DNA from: Paracoccus xiamenensis
Lineage (GTDB): Bacteria; Pseudomonadota; Alphaproteobacteria; Rhodobacterales; Rhodobacteraceae
Assembly (NCBI RefSeq): GCF_011308835.1
Contig: NZ_JAAOHY010000007.1
Span: 62,001 to 126,000, forward strand
DNA length: 64,000 nt
Reading direction: 5' to 3'
Shown here: piece by piece, positions 57,133-64,000 of the stretch
Layout: each line of letters starts with the position of its first letter
Position numbering within the stretch: position 1 is the stretch's first letter
Translations under genes and position numbers: made by a program
The notes under the pieces: model-generated
What the model was told of the DNA's origin: nothing
Databases searched by the model: none
Seen by the model: only the letters and a program-made list of their open reading frames with translations

Positions 57133-59211
57133 GTGACTGACCTCGTGAAACGCGAATACCGTGACACCGCCCTGATCCTGACCATCGACAACCCGCCGGT
57201 CAACGTCATCTCGCAAGCCGTCCGCGCCGCGCTGCTGGATGCATGTGCCGAGGCGAAGGCGGCGCTGGATGCGGGCCGGATCGACCGCGTGGTGGTCACC
57301 GGTGCCGGGCGCAGCTTCGTCGCCGGTGCGGATGCCAGGGAATTCGACGGCCCGGCGCTGGAACCGCACCTGCCCGATGTCCTGTTGGCGCTGATGCAAC
57401 TGCCAGCCATCGCCGCCATCAACGGCGTGGCCCTTGGCGGCGGCTATGAAATCGCGCTTGCCTGCCGCTATCGCATCGCCGCCCCCGCCGCGCTGATCGG
57501 CCTGCCAGAGGTGACGCTGGGTGTGGTCCCCGGATCCGGCGGGACGCAACGGCTGCCGCGCCTGATCGGGCTGGCGCGGGCGCTGCCGCTGGTCAGCACC
57601 GGGACCACGCTGAAGGCCAAGGCGGCGCTGGCAGAGGGTATGGTCGACGCGCTGGCGGATGACCCGCTGGCCACCGCGCTGACGCTGGATCTGTCGCAGC
57701 TTGGTCCCGCAACCGACAACCTGCCCGCGCCCGAGGCCGCGCCCGAGGCCGCCCAGGCCGCCCGCGCCAATGCCGCCAAGCGCCTGCGCGGCCAGACCGC
57801 ACCGCTGAAAGCCATCGAACTGATGGAAGCCACCGCGTCACTGCCGCTGGCCGAAGGCATGGCCGCCGAACGCGCCGCCTTCCTGGACCTGCGGAAAGGC
57901 GCGCAGGCCCGCGCGCTGCGCCACATCTTCTTCGCGGAACGCGGGGCGGGGGCCTCGGCGGCGCTGAAGAAGCTGGAGCCCGCGCCGATTGATCACGTGC
58001 TGGTGGCGGGCGGCGGCACCATGGGCGCGGCCATCGCATATGCGCTGAACAACGCCGGCATCCGCATCACCCTGTTGGAAAACGACGCCGAGGCAGAGGC
58101 CCGCGCCCGCGCCAATCTGGGCAAGCTGTTCGACGAGGCCGTCAGCCGGGGCAAGCTGGACGCAGCCGAATCCGCACGGCGCCAGTCCGACACCATCGCT
58201 TTTATCCATGGCCCAGACACCCCCCTGCCCGCCGTCGACATGGTGATCGAGGCGGTGTTCGAAAATCTCGACGTCAAGCGCGCCTTGTTCGAACGCCTCG
58301 GCCGCGACCTTCCCGAAGACACCATTCTGGCCACCAATACCTCTTATCTCGACGTGAACCGCATTGCCGAGGTAGTGCCGAACCCCCAGCGTTTCCTGGG
58401 CCTGCATTTCTTCGCCCCCGCCCATCTGATGAAGCTGGTCGAGGTGATCCGGGCGGCAGATACCTCGGCGCAGACATTGGCCACCACCTTTGCGCTGACC
58501 AAGAGGCTGGGCAAGATCGCGGTCGAGGCCGGCGTATGCGATGGTTTCATCGGCAACCGCATCCTGACCCGTTATCGCCAAACTGCCGATGTGGCGCTGC
58601 TGGAAGGGGCGCTGCCCGCGCAGGTGGATGCCGCGATGGTGGGCTTTGGTATGGCGATGGGCCCGTATGAGGTGCAGGACCTCTCGGGCCTCGACATCGC
58701 CTATGCCAACCGCAAGCGCAAACGCGACGCGGGCGAGGTGTTCAAGGGCCGCTATGTTCCCGTCGCCGACCGCATGGTCGGGGATCTGGAACGGCTGGGC
58801 CGCAAGACCAAGGCGGGCTGGTACGATTACGACAGCGGCAAGCCCACCCCGTCGCAGGTGGTGGACGATCAGGTCCGCCGCGCCTCGGCCGAGGCCGGGG
58901 TGACGCGCCGCGACTTTACGGATGAAGAGCTGTCGCGCCGACTGGCCCTGTCGATGATCGCCGAAGGGGCTGACATCATCGAAGAAGGCATCGCCAATCG
59001 CCCGGCGGATGTCGATCTGGTGCTGGTCCATGGCTACGGCTTCCCGCGCTGGCGCGGCGGGCCGATGCGACTGGCCGATGAATGGGGACTGCCCGCCCTG
59101 CTGGCCGAATACGAGGCATTGGCGGCTGAAGATCCGAAAAGCTGGGCCGTTCCGGCGCTGATCCGCCGCCTTGTCGCCAAAGGCCGCAGCTTCGCCGACC
59201 TGAACGCCTGA
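57133..59211 (+). CDS. fadJ: Bifunctional enoyl-CoA hydratase / 3-hydroxyacyl-CoA dehydrogenase
   Basis: A 692-residue beta-oxidation enzyme. The enoyl-CoA hydratase domain (about 8-190) carries AAINGVALGGGYEIALACRY and GLPEVTLGVVPGSGGTQRLP, with catalytic glutamates near 106 and 126. A linker leads to the dehydrogenase (about 290-690) with the NAD-binding VLVAGGGTMGAAIAYALNNA and the FFAPAHLMKLVEV motif. The start is GTG at 57133, preceded by AAAGGCC. A FadB versus FadJ label is not decidable here because the thiolase partner is not adjacent. A palindromic candidate operator lies upstream. Confidence 0.9.
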   Translation: MTDLVKREYRDTALILTIDNPPVNVISQAVRAALLDACAEAKAALDAGRIDRVVVTGAGRSFVAGADAREFDGPALEPHLPDVLLALMQLPAIAAINGVALGGGYEIALACRYRIAAPAALIGLPEVTLGVVPGSGGTQRLPRLIGLARALPLVSTGTTLKAKAALAEGMVDALADDPLATALTLDLSQLGPATDNLPAPEAAPEAAQAARANAAKRLRGQTAPLKAIELMEATASLPLAEGMAAERAAFLDLRKGAQARALRHIFFAERGAGASAALKKLEPAPIDHVLVAGGGTMGAAIAYALNNAGIRITLLENDAEAEARARANLGKLFDEAVSRGKLDAAESARRQSDTIAFIHGPDTPLPAVDMVIEAVFENLDVKRALFERLGRDLPEDTILATNTSYLDVNRIAEVVPNPQRFLGLHFFAPAHLMKLVEVIRAADTSAQTLATTFALTKRLGKIAVEAGVCDGFIGNRILTRYRQTADVALLEGALPAQVDAAMVGFGMAMGPYEVQDLSGLDIAYANRKRKRDAGEVFKGRYVPVADRMVGDLERLGRKTKAGWYDYDSGKPTPSQVVDDQVRRASAEAGVTRRDFTDEELSRRLALSMIAEGADIIEEGIANRPADVDLVLVHGYGFPRWRGGPMRLADEWGLPALLAEYEALAAEDPKSWAVPALIRRLVAKGRSFADLNA

Positions 59212-59237
59212 TCTTCGGGGCGGGGCCTCGTCCCGCC

Positions 59238-59972
59238 TTAAACCGACTCGGCGATCAGCATGACCGCGATCACCAGCAACAGCACCATAATGGTGCGGTC
59301 GAAGGCTTTGGCACCAAAGCGCCGCACCAGCGCCGCACCTATGGGCATGCCCAGAAACAGCGGCACACAGGCCAGCAGACTGAGCCAAAGGATCTGCCAG
59401 GACATGATCCCGACGCCGATCAGCGAGGGCAGTTGAATCAGCGCCATCGCCGCGAACAGCGCCGAGATGGTTGGGATGAAGCGCTCTCGCGGCAGCTGCA
59501 TCGCGTGCAGATAGGTGACCGAGATCGGCGCCGAAATCCCCGCCGCGCCCTGCAATATCCCGGCCAGCAGGCCCGCCGGGACGGCAAGGCTGCGGGCGAA
59601 TGCGTAGTTCAGCGCCCAATCAGGCTTCGCCATGCGGAAGCCGACATAGAACAGCGCAAGCAGCCCCACCGTGATCGACAGCCAGTGCGAAGGCAGCGCC
59701 GCCAGCAGCAGCGTCCCTAATAGCGCCCCGATTCCCGCCGCCACGACCAGCCGCAGCACAAAGCTGCGATCGGACAGATGGCGGCGAAAGCTCCACCCCT
59801 GCCAGAGGTTCGACACCAGCGCCGGCAGGGCGAAGACCGCCACGGCGAAGGGGACATCGAAATAGATGGACATGAGCGGGATGACGATCACCGGTGTGCC
59901 CGCACCAATGGCCCCTTTCAGGATGCCACCCAGAAGAAAGGCCAGCATGGCGACCAGAATGGCCTCGGTCAT
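59238..59972 (-). CDS. TauE/SafE family sulfite/organosulfonate-type permease
   Basis: A 244-residue membrane protein with about eight hydrophobic segments. The family features are the N-terminal LLGGILKGAIGAGTPVIVIP motif and a matching LLAGILQGAAGISAPISVTY repeat in the second half. Members export sulfite, sulfoacetate or related anions. Its GGAGACC ribosome-binding site lies within the tail of the decayed pca operon, so it may once have been the last gene of that operon. Confidence 0.85.
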   Translation of the reverse strand: MTEAILVAMLAFLLGGILKGAIGAGTPVIVIPLMSIYFDVPFAVAVFALPALVSNLWQGWSFRRHLSDRSFVLRLVVAAGIGALLGTLLLAALPSHWLSITVGLLALFYVGFRMAKPDWALNYAFARSLAVPAGLLAGILQGAAGISAPISVTYLHAMQLPRERFIPTISALFAAMALIQLPSLIGVGIMSWQILWLSLLACVPLFLGMPIGAALVRRFGAKAFDRTIMVLLLVIAVMLIAESV

Positions 59973-59974
59973 GG

Positions 59975-60167
59975 TTATAGGTCTCCGGTATGCATCGTGA
60001 CGGCCAGCACTTCCTGCAGATTTCTGCCCGGTTCCAGCAGTCTTGACCAGTCGCGGCCCGGTGACAGCGCAGCTTCCGCACGCAGCATGGCAGCAATCGC
60101 GGCCCCACCCCCATTAGCGCAGCCAACTCGGCATCCCCAGCAGGTGGCTATACAGCACAGAAACCAT
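59975..60167 (-). pseudogene. pcaB: Remnant of pcaB (3-carboxymuconate cycloisomerase)
   Basis: An ATG at 60167 overlaps the stop of the BKACE remnant (TGATG), the usual place of pcaB. Reading through two frameshifts gives MVSVLYSHLLG, DAELAALMG and AAIAAMLRAEAALSP, which resembles the PcaB N terminus. About 30 further residues (RDWSRLLEPGRNLQEVLAVT...) are not recognised, and the frame stops at 59975. The rest of the ~400-residue gene is missing. Identity rests on position and a short match. Confidence 0.5.
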
Positions 60168-60950
60168 CAGGCTGCCCGCAGCCTAAGGATCTGCCGCGCC
60201 TGCTGCCAGGTCGCGTTGGGGCAGTCGTATCTGGCGCAGATCTCAACCATGCTCTTCACCAGCGCAGCGTTGGAAGATGCCAAACGGTCACGGTCGAGTC
60301 GGGCATTGTCCTCCACTCCGACCCGCGCATGGCCGCCCGTAGAAATCGCCCAGTCGTTCAGCACGACCTTGTTTAGCCCGATCCCCGCTTTCGCGCACCA
60401 AGATGCATCTTCGCCGAACAGCCGCTTCACTGTGTGTATGTAGTAGTTGAAGACCTTATGATCGGCGTGCATGGCGTTCTGCACCTCCATGACGAATTGC
60501 ACTTAGGGCGCATCGCGGATCTTGCCCGCCTTGTGCATCGCCGCTGCATGCAGGATGTGGGACAGATCAGAAACCTCAATTTCCGGCTTTACGTCGTATT
60601 TCAGCATTTCCGATGCAAGCCAGTCGACCAGCTTTGGCGCATTTTCATAAACCCCGCAGAGAAATTATTCGACCCAACCAACAGGCTGGCCATATCGGGC
60701 GCCAACGACAGCATCCCGCCCCGTACCCGACCGACACAGGAGCGCCCGCCGGTCGAGAGCTGCACGATCATGCCAGGGCAATGCTTGCCTATCCCATGGT
60801 TCAGCTCTGCGAAACGGTCGGGGTCACTGATCGGCCTGTCTTCATCGTCACGAGTATGACAGTCGCGATGGTGGCGCCGGACTCAAATGCTTCCTGGGTG
60901 GATTCGCTCTACTCGGCCAGAGTAATCGCCACGCAGATGATGCAGTGTTT
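60167..60950 (-). pseudogene. Decayed BKACE (DUF849, beta-keto acid cleavage) gene
   Basis: Pieces of a BKACE-family protein are readable in order: VAITLAE, then ESTQEAFESGATIA, then HTRDDEDRPISDPDRF, then GMIVQLSTGGRS, then GGMLSLAPDMASLLVGSNNF, then VYENAPKLVDWLASEMLKYD, then VQFVMEVQNAMHADHKVFNY and GGHARVGVEDNARLDRDRL. At least two frameshifts (near 60870 and 60650), an in-frame TAG near the start and an in-frame TAA at 60503-60505 break it. The N-terminal ~40 residues are mostly deleted. BKACE genes often sit between pcaG and pcaB in Rhodobacteraceae, as here. Confidence 0.85.
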
Positions 60951-60953
60951 TAA

Positions 60954-61590
60954 TCAAACATCAAAAAACACCGTTCCATTTTCGCCCTGACGGCGGATTT
61001 CAAAGTGATAGACAGGCACACCGTCGCGGCCGCCGGCCCGTTTCGCGATCAACGCCGCCCGCCAGCTTTCTCATTCGATCAGGTTCTGCACCGGGTCGGG
61101 CGGGGTGCTGACCCGTTCCGAGATGTCCAAGACCAGCTTGACCCGCGCCACAACCTTCCCCGGTTTGAAGGTATGGAAATCCCATTCGCCGGTCTGGAAA
61201 TCGGTGATGACCCGACCCCAGCCCCGAAATCCTTCCTCGACCTCGACGCCGCCTTCGGGGCGGGCATAGTAGCCGATGGCATTGGCCTGCTGCCTGCCGG
61301 ACCTAGACCAGCGTATTCGGGGCGGGTCGCGCTTTCTCGTCCAGCATCCGACCATGGACGATGATCCGTTCGCCGGTGGGATCGCTGGGCTTGGCGCAAT
61401 TCTTGATCAGCTCATCGTTGATCAGGTCAATGTCGCCTTGAACAAAGGTCGGTCCGGTAATCTCCGACACGGATTGTTGCAGCGAGATCATTGAATAGCA
61501 CGGCGAACGCACAACCGTGGTATTGTAATCCGGCGTCAGCGCCGGTTGCTGACAGCAGAGGTCGCGCTGGTAGTATTTGGCGGGCCTCAT
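60954..61590 (-). pseudogene. Deleted pcaH-pcaG fusion remnant (protocatechuate 3,4-dioxygenase)
   Basis: The first 95 codons match the PcaH N terminus: MRPAKYYQRD, QQPALTPDYNTTVVRSP, ETTGPTF-like SEITGPTF, and GERIIVHGRMLDE...PAPNTLV. They then meet a TAG stop where the conserved Glu-Val-Trp-Gln-Ala motif should be. The sequence continues as the C-terminal half of PcaG (ANAIGYYARPEGGVEVEEGF, RGWGRVITDFQTGEWDFHT, then ESWRAALIAKRAGGRDGVPV and ENGTVFFDV), with further frameshifts. The rest of pcaH and the start of pcaG are gone. A GGAGGGG site still precedes the pcaH ATG at 61590. Confidence 0.82.
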
Positions 61591-61610
61591 TGGCTCCCCT
61601 CCATTTCGAC

Positions 61611-61792
61611 ATAGGTCTGTTCGACAACTCCGATCCGCCTGATCGCGTCAAGACGGGACATCCCTTGCCCCATCAAGACCTCAACCTGCCGCAGCTTCGA
61701 TACAATCTCTTCCAGCTTTGGTCGCTTGTTTGCCATTTCTGATCCTCCGTTTCCTAAACATAACGGCAGGCCACCCAAGTGGGGGAGGATCA
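61611..61792 (-). mobile_element. Truncated IS3-family element (5' end and start of orfA)
   Basis: From TGATCCTCCCCCACTTGGG at 61792 the sequence is a typical IS left end, then GGAGG and an orfA start at 61736. The predicted MANKRPKLEEIVSKLRQVEV and LMGQGMSRLDAIRRIGVVEQ match the helix-turn-helix N terminus of IS3-type transposase OrfA. Homology stops abruptly after the next Thr-Tyr at 61611, 20 bases before the pcaH remnant. The right part of the IS is missing. Confidence 0.75.
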
Positions 61793-62463
61793 GGACCGCA
61801 GCGGAGCAATGGCTTTTTCGATGGTCGCGCCGATTTGCAGCGCCTCGTAAACGCCTTTAGGGATGCGGCGCTTCAATTCGGTCCAGAAGGCATGTCGGTC
61901 CAGCCCTCGGGCTGATCGGACAGCGCGCATTGGATACAATAGCGCGACAGATTGCGCGTTCCGCATCGAACGCAGCGCAAAGCCGCGCTCAGAATTGGCA
62001 TAGATCAGCTCATCATGGACGGGGGCGTTTCCTACCGCACGCCCAGCCAGCCGAAGGGACAGGTCTTTTCATATTCGCGCAGCATGTTCAGCGGGATCGC
62101 CTGCCGGCTGACGCCGTGGAACCCGTCACAACCGGCGATGAAATCGCAGTCGATGCGCTGTTGTTGGCCGTGCTGCTCATAAGTGACATCAGGCCCATCG
62201 GTATCGGCGCCGTGGATGGCGACATGATCAGCTCAAACTCCGTTCTCGGGCTCGCGCCTTCGCGGGCGCGTACAGGTCGCGCGGCATCGCGGTCTGGCAA
62301 TAAACGATAACCGGGGTGCCGGTCAGGGCCTTGAAATCAATGTGAAACATCTGCCCTTCCACGGCAATCTGGGTGCCGTCATGGACGAAGCCGTCGCGGT
62401 ACATCAGCTGCCCCAGAAGCAGACCCGGTGACAGCCGCCGATGATGACAACCTGTATGCGCAT
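61793..62463 (-). pseudogene. pobA: Decayed pobA (4-hydroxybenzoate 3-monooxygenase)
   Basis: The start at 62463 reads MRIQVVIIGG. After a frameshift it continues GLLLGQLMYR, and then jumps to DGFVHDGTQIAVEGQMFHID and FKALTGTPVIVYCQTAMPRD. Further on, in other frames, are QQRIDCDFIAGCDGFHGVSR, EYEKTCPFGWLG, SRYCIQCALSDQPEGW and KKPLLRCG. These are PobA blocks in the right order, including the DG motif of flavin hydroxylases. At least one internal deletion (about 45 codons after GQL), several frameshifts and stops are present. The 3' end is cut by the IS remnant. Confidence 0.82.
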
Positions 62464-62676
62464 GAATACCCTTTCCTCCGGGCCTTCCCATACGCGCAAG
62501 ACTGCATATTGAAATCCGCATGGAGATTGCAGTCGCAACGTCTGCTGGTTCCCAAATCTGGCAAAGCATGGACCGCCGGATCAAGCTACGCCAATGCCGC
62601 ATTCGTCAAAATCGTCCGGCCACGCAGCCTGTCTGTTCGGGCAAGGGCAGTGGGGGACCGGTTGACCCGGTGCGCC

Positions 62677-63318
62677 TTAGCTGACCCAGTCCGGCTGGCG
62701 CGCGGGATGGGCGTCGGCAAAGGCCGGCAGCGCCTCGGCAGCGGCGCGAATGGCGTTGAGGTGCGGGAAGGGGCTGAGGTCCAGATGAAATCGTTCGGCC
62801 GAAAACATCTGCGGAATCAGAAGGATATCGGCAAGGCCGGGGCTGTCGCCGAAAGCGAACGCACCGCCATGGCTCTGCGCCGCAGCCATCGCCTCGCATG
62901 CGGCCAGCCCCGGCGCGATCCAGTTGCGACACCATTCGTCCAACCCGTCCTGATCCTGCCCGAAATTGCCTTTCAGGTGTTTCAGCACGCGCAAGTTCTG
63001 CAGCGGGTGGATGTCGCAGGCGACGATCTGGGCAAAGGCGCGGGCATGGGCGCGGTCGGCGGGGTCGGCCGGCAGCAAGGGCGGCGCGGGATGGGTCTCA
63101 TCCAGCCATTCGATTATCGCCATGGATTGCGTCAGCCGCGTGGTTCCGGTGTCCAGCATCGGCACCAGCCCCTGCGGATTCAGATCCTGGAAGGCAGCTG
63201 CTTTCTGGTCGCCCGTGCGCAGGTTTACGGCAACGAATTCGGGCTGAATCCCCTTGAGGTTGAAGGCGATGCGGCAGCGATAGGCCGCTGAGGACCGGAA
63301 ATAACCGTAGAATTTCAT
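62677..63318 (-). CDS. maiA: Maleylacetoacetate isomerase / zeta-class glutathione transferase
   Basis: A 213-residue GST-fold protein. The N-terminal thioredoxin-like domain has the zeta-class FRSSAAYRCRIAFNLKG motif, with the catalytic serine pair. NPQGLVPMLDTG and TQSMAIIEWLDE form the glutathione site, and the C-terminal helical domain contains QNLRVLKHLKGNFGQDQDGL. Zeta GSTs isomerise maleylacetoacetate in tyrosine and homogentisate degradation. No other gene of that pathway is in the window. The ATG at 63318 yields the conserved MKFYGYF start. Confidence 0.88.
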   Translation of the reverse strand: MKFYGYFRSSAAYRCRIAFNLKGIQPEFVAVNLRTGDQKAAAFQDLNPQGLVPMLDTGTTRLTQSMAIIEWLDETHPAPPLLPADPADRAHARAFAQIVACDIHPLQNLRVLKHLKGNFGQDQDGLDEWCRNWIAPGLAACEAMAAAQSHGGAFAFGDSPGLADILLIPQMFSAERFHLDLSPFPHLNAIRAAAEALPAFADAHPARQPDWVS

Positions 63319-63511
63319 TGCACCCCCCATGCGTGGACGCAGCCAAGGCTATGCCGCGCGGTCCGGGCAGGCAAGCGCCGCGATGCCGGGACACGCCGGG
63401 CCGTTCCGTTTCCCGCAACCCGGCGTTCTGCCCCGGCAAGATTGACTCTGGCCCGGGATTCACTTCGTTCTGTCAGGACTATGACCGACACGAAATTTTG
63501 CGGAGGCTACT

Positions 63512-64000
63512 ATGACGACGCTTTATTATGCCCTCGGCGCATGTTCGCTTGCGCCGCATATCGTGCTGGAATGGATCGGTGCGCCCTACGAGGCGGTGAA
63601 GGTTCAATACGGCTCAAAGGAGCTGCTGGCGGTGAACCCGGCCGGGGCCGTGCCCACCCTGCGCGAGGATGACGGCTGGTTGCTGACCCAAGCCGGGGCA
63701 ATTCTGGAATATCTGGCGGAAAAACACCCCGAGGCCGGGCTGTCCGGCGGCGACACCCTGCGCCAGAAGGCCGAGGCGCATCGCTGGTCGTCGTTCTTCA
63801 CCAGCGACATGCATGCGGCCTTCTGGCCGATCTTCATGCCCTTTCGCTATACCACCGACAGCAGCGATGCCGCGAAGCAGGAGGTCGTGGCGGCTGGGCA
63901 GAAGCTGGTGCAAAAGCAGTTGGGCCTGCTGAACGAACATCTGGAAGGCCGCGACTGGGTGCTGGGCGACGGGCGCGGCACGCGTTCGGTCATCGACGCC
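63512..64000 (+). CDS. Glutathione S-transferase family protein, beta-class-like (partial)
   Basis: The frame is open from the ATG at 63512 (GCGGAGG upstream) to the window edge, giving 163 codons. The N-terminal motif TTLYYALGACSLAPHIVLEW with Cys10 is typical of bacterial beta-class GSTs. NPAGAVPTLREDDG and TQAGAILEYLAEKHPEAGL form the glutathione site. The C-terminal helical domain is incomplete. It is divergent from maiA. Confidence 0.85.
   Translation, partial: MTTLYYALGACSLAPHIVLEWIGAPYEAVKVQYGSKELLAVNPAGAVPTLREDDGWLLTQAGAILEYLAEKHPEAGLSGGDTLRQKAEAHRWSSFFTSDMHAAFWPIFMPFRYTTDSSDAAKQEVVAAGQKLVQKQLGLLNEHLEGRDWVLGDGRGTRSVIDA

Noticed and set aside
62464..62676. Short open frames between the pobA remnant and maiA
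   Set aside because: No family similarity could be recognised in any frame; it may be a promoter region or further decayed sequence.

Overview
The window reads as a chromosomal segment of a high-GC alphaproteobacterium of the Rhodobacteraceae, most likely Paracoccus or a close relative. The evidence is gene order and content: lptD-surA-pdxA-rsmA, prmC-prfA, rpsF-rpsR-rplI, glnB-glnA, a DUF4167 protein, a class I PHA synthase, OpuB-type and iron ABC systems, and a remnant pob/pca operon. Genus is an inference; no rRNA is present. Almost all of the sequence is protein-coding. One tRNA gene and one riboswitch are visible. There is no CRISPR array, prophage or intact insertion sequence.

Layout. 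(1) 1-18,633 is mostly housekeeping: outer-membrane assembly, PLP synthesis and rRNA methylation; then on the minus strand DUF4167, prmC, prfA and an agmatinase; a dihaem peroxidase; a YceI protein; the S6-S18-L9 ribosomal operon; a BrkB/YihY membrane protein; tRNA-Leu(UAG); trigger factor; PII and glutamine synthetase; and a histidine phosphatase. (2) 18,637-28,572 carries transport and carbon metabolism: a PiT phosphate carrier, a DsbA-like thiol oxidoreductase, a Fsr-like MFS exporter, an Old Yellow Enzyme, an acyl-CoA ligase, PHA synthase and a GNAT protein. (3) 28,578-34,087 is an accessory block resembling an orphan type VI secretion cargo module: a DUF4123 adaptor, a DUF2235 (Tle-type) lipase, a DUF2931-like candidate immunity lipoprotein and a GAD-like/Tdi1-type protein, next to a secreted Sel1-like protein. 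(4) 34,326-38,982 is a cobalamin-riboswitch-controlled vitamin B12 uptake operon (btuB and a BtuFCD-type ABC system). (5) katG and oxyR are divergent at 39,029-42,259.

(6) 42,263-48,524 is a minus-strand operon of a HutH/PAL-fold lyase, an osmoprotectant-type ABC transporter and a siderophore-interacting flavoprotein. The lyase lacks the serine needed to form the MIO cofactor, which suggests a MIO-independent enzyme such as ergothionase; the operon may import and degrade ergothioneine. (7) 48,730-56,384 holds two iron systems in tandem, a ferric-siderophore ABC operon and an FbpABC-type ferric iron operon. A terminator-like hairpin lies between fbpA and fbpB. (8) A frameshifted HAD phosphatase is followed by a bifunctional fatty-acid oxidation enzyme and a TauE/SafE permease. 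(9) 59,975-62,463 is a fossil of a protocatechuate pathway operon: decayed pobA, a 3'-truncated IS3-type orfA, a deleted pcaH/pcaG fusion, a decayed BKACE (DUF849) gene and a pcaB start, all with frameshifts, stops or deletions. Two glutathione-transferase-fold genes, maiA-like and a beta-class-like partial gene, close the window.

Functionally, the centre of the window is metal and redox economy: B12 uptake, two iron uptake systems, OxyR/KatG peroxide defence and possible thiol-betaine use. The aromatic-degradation remnant shows that the lineage has lost protocatechuate catabolism at this locus.
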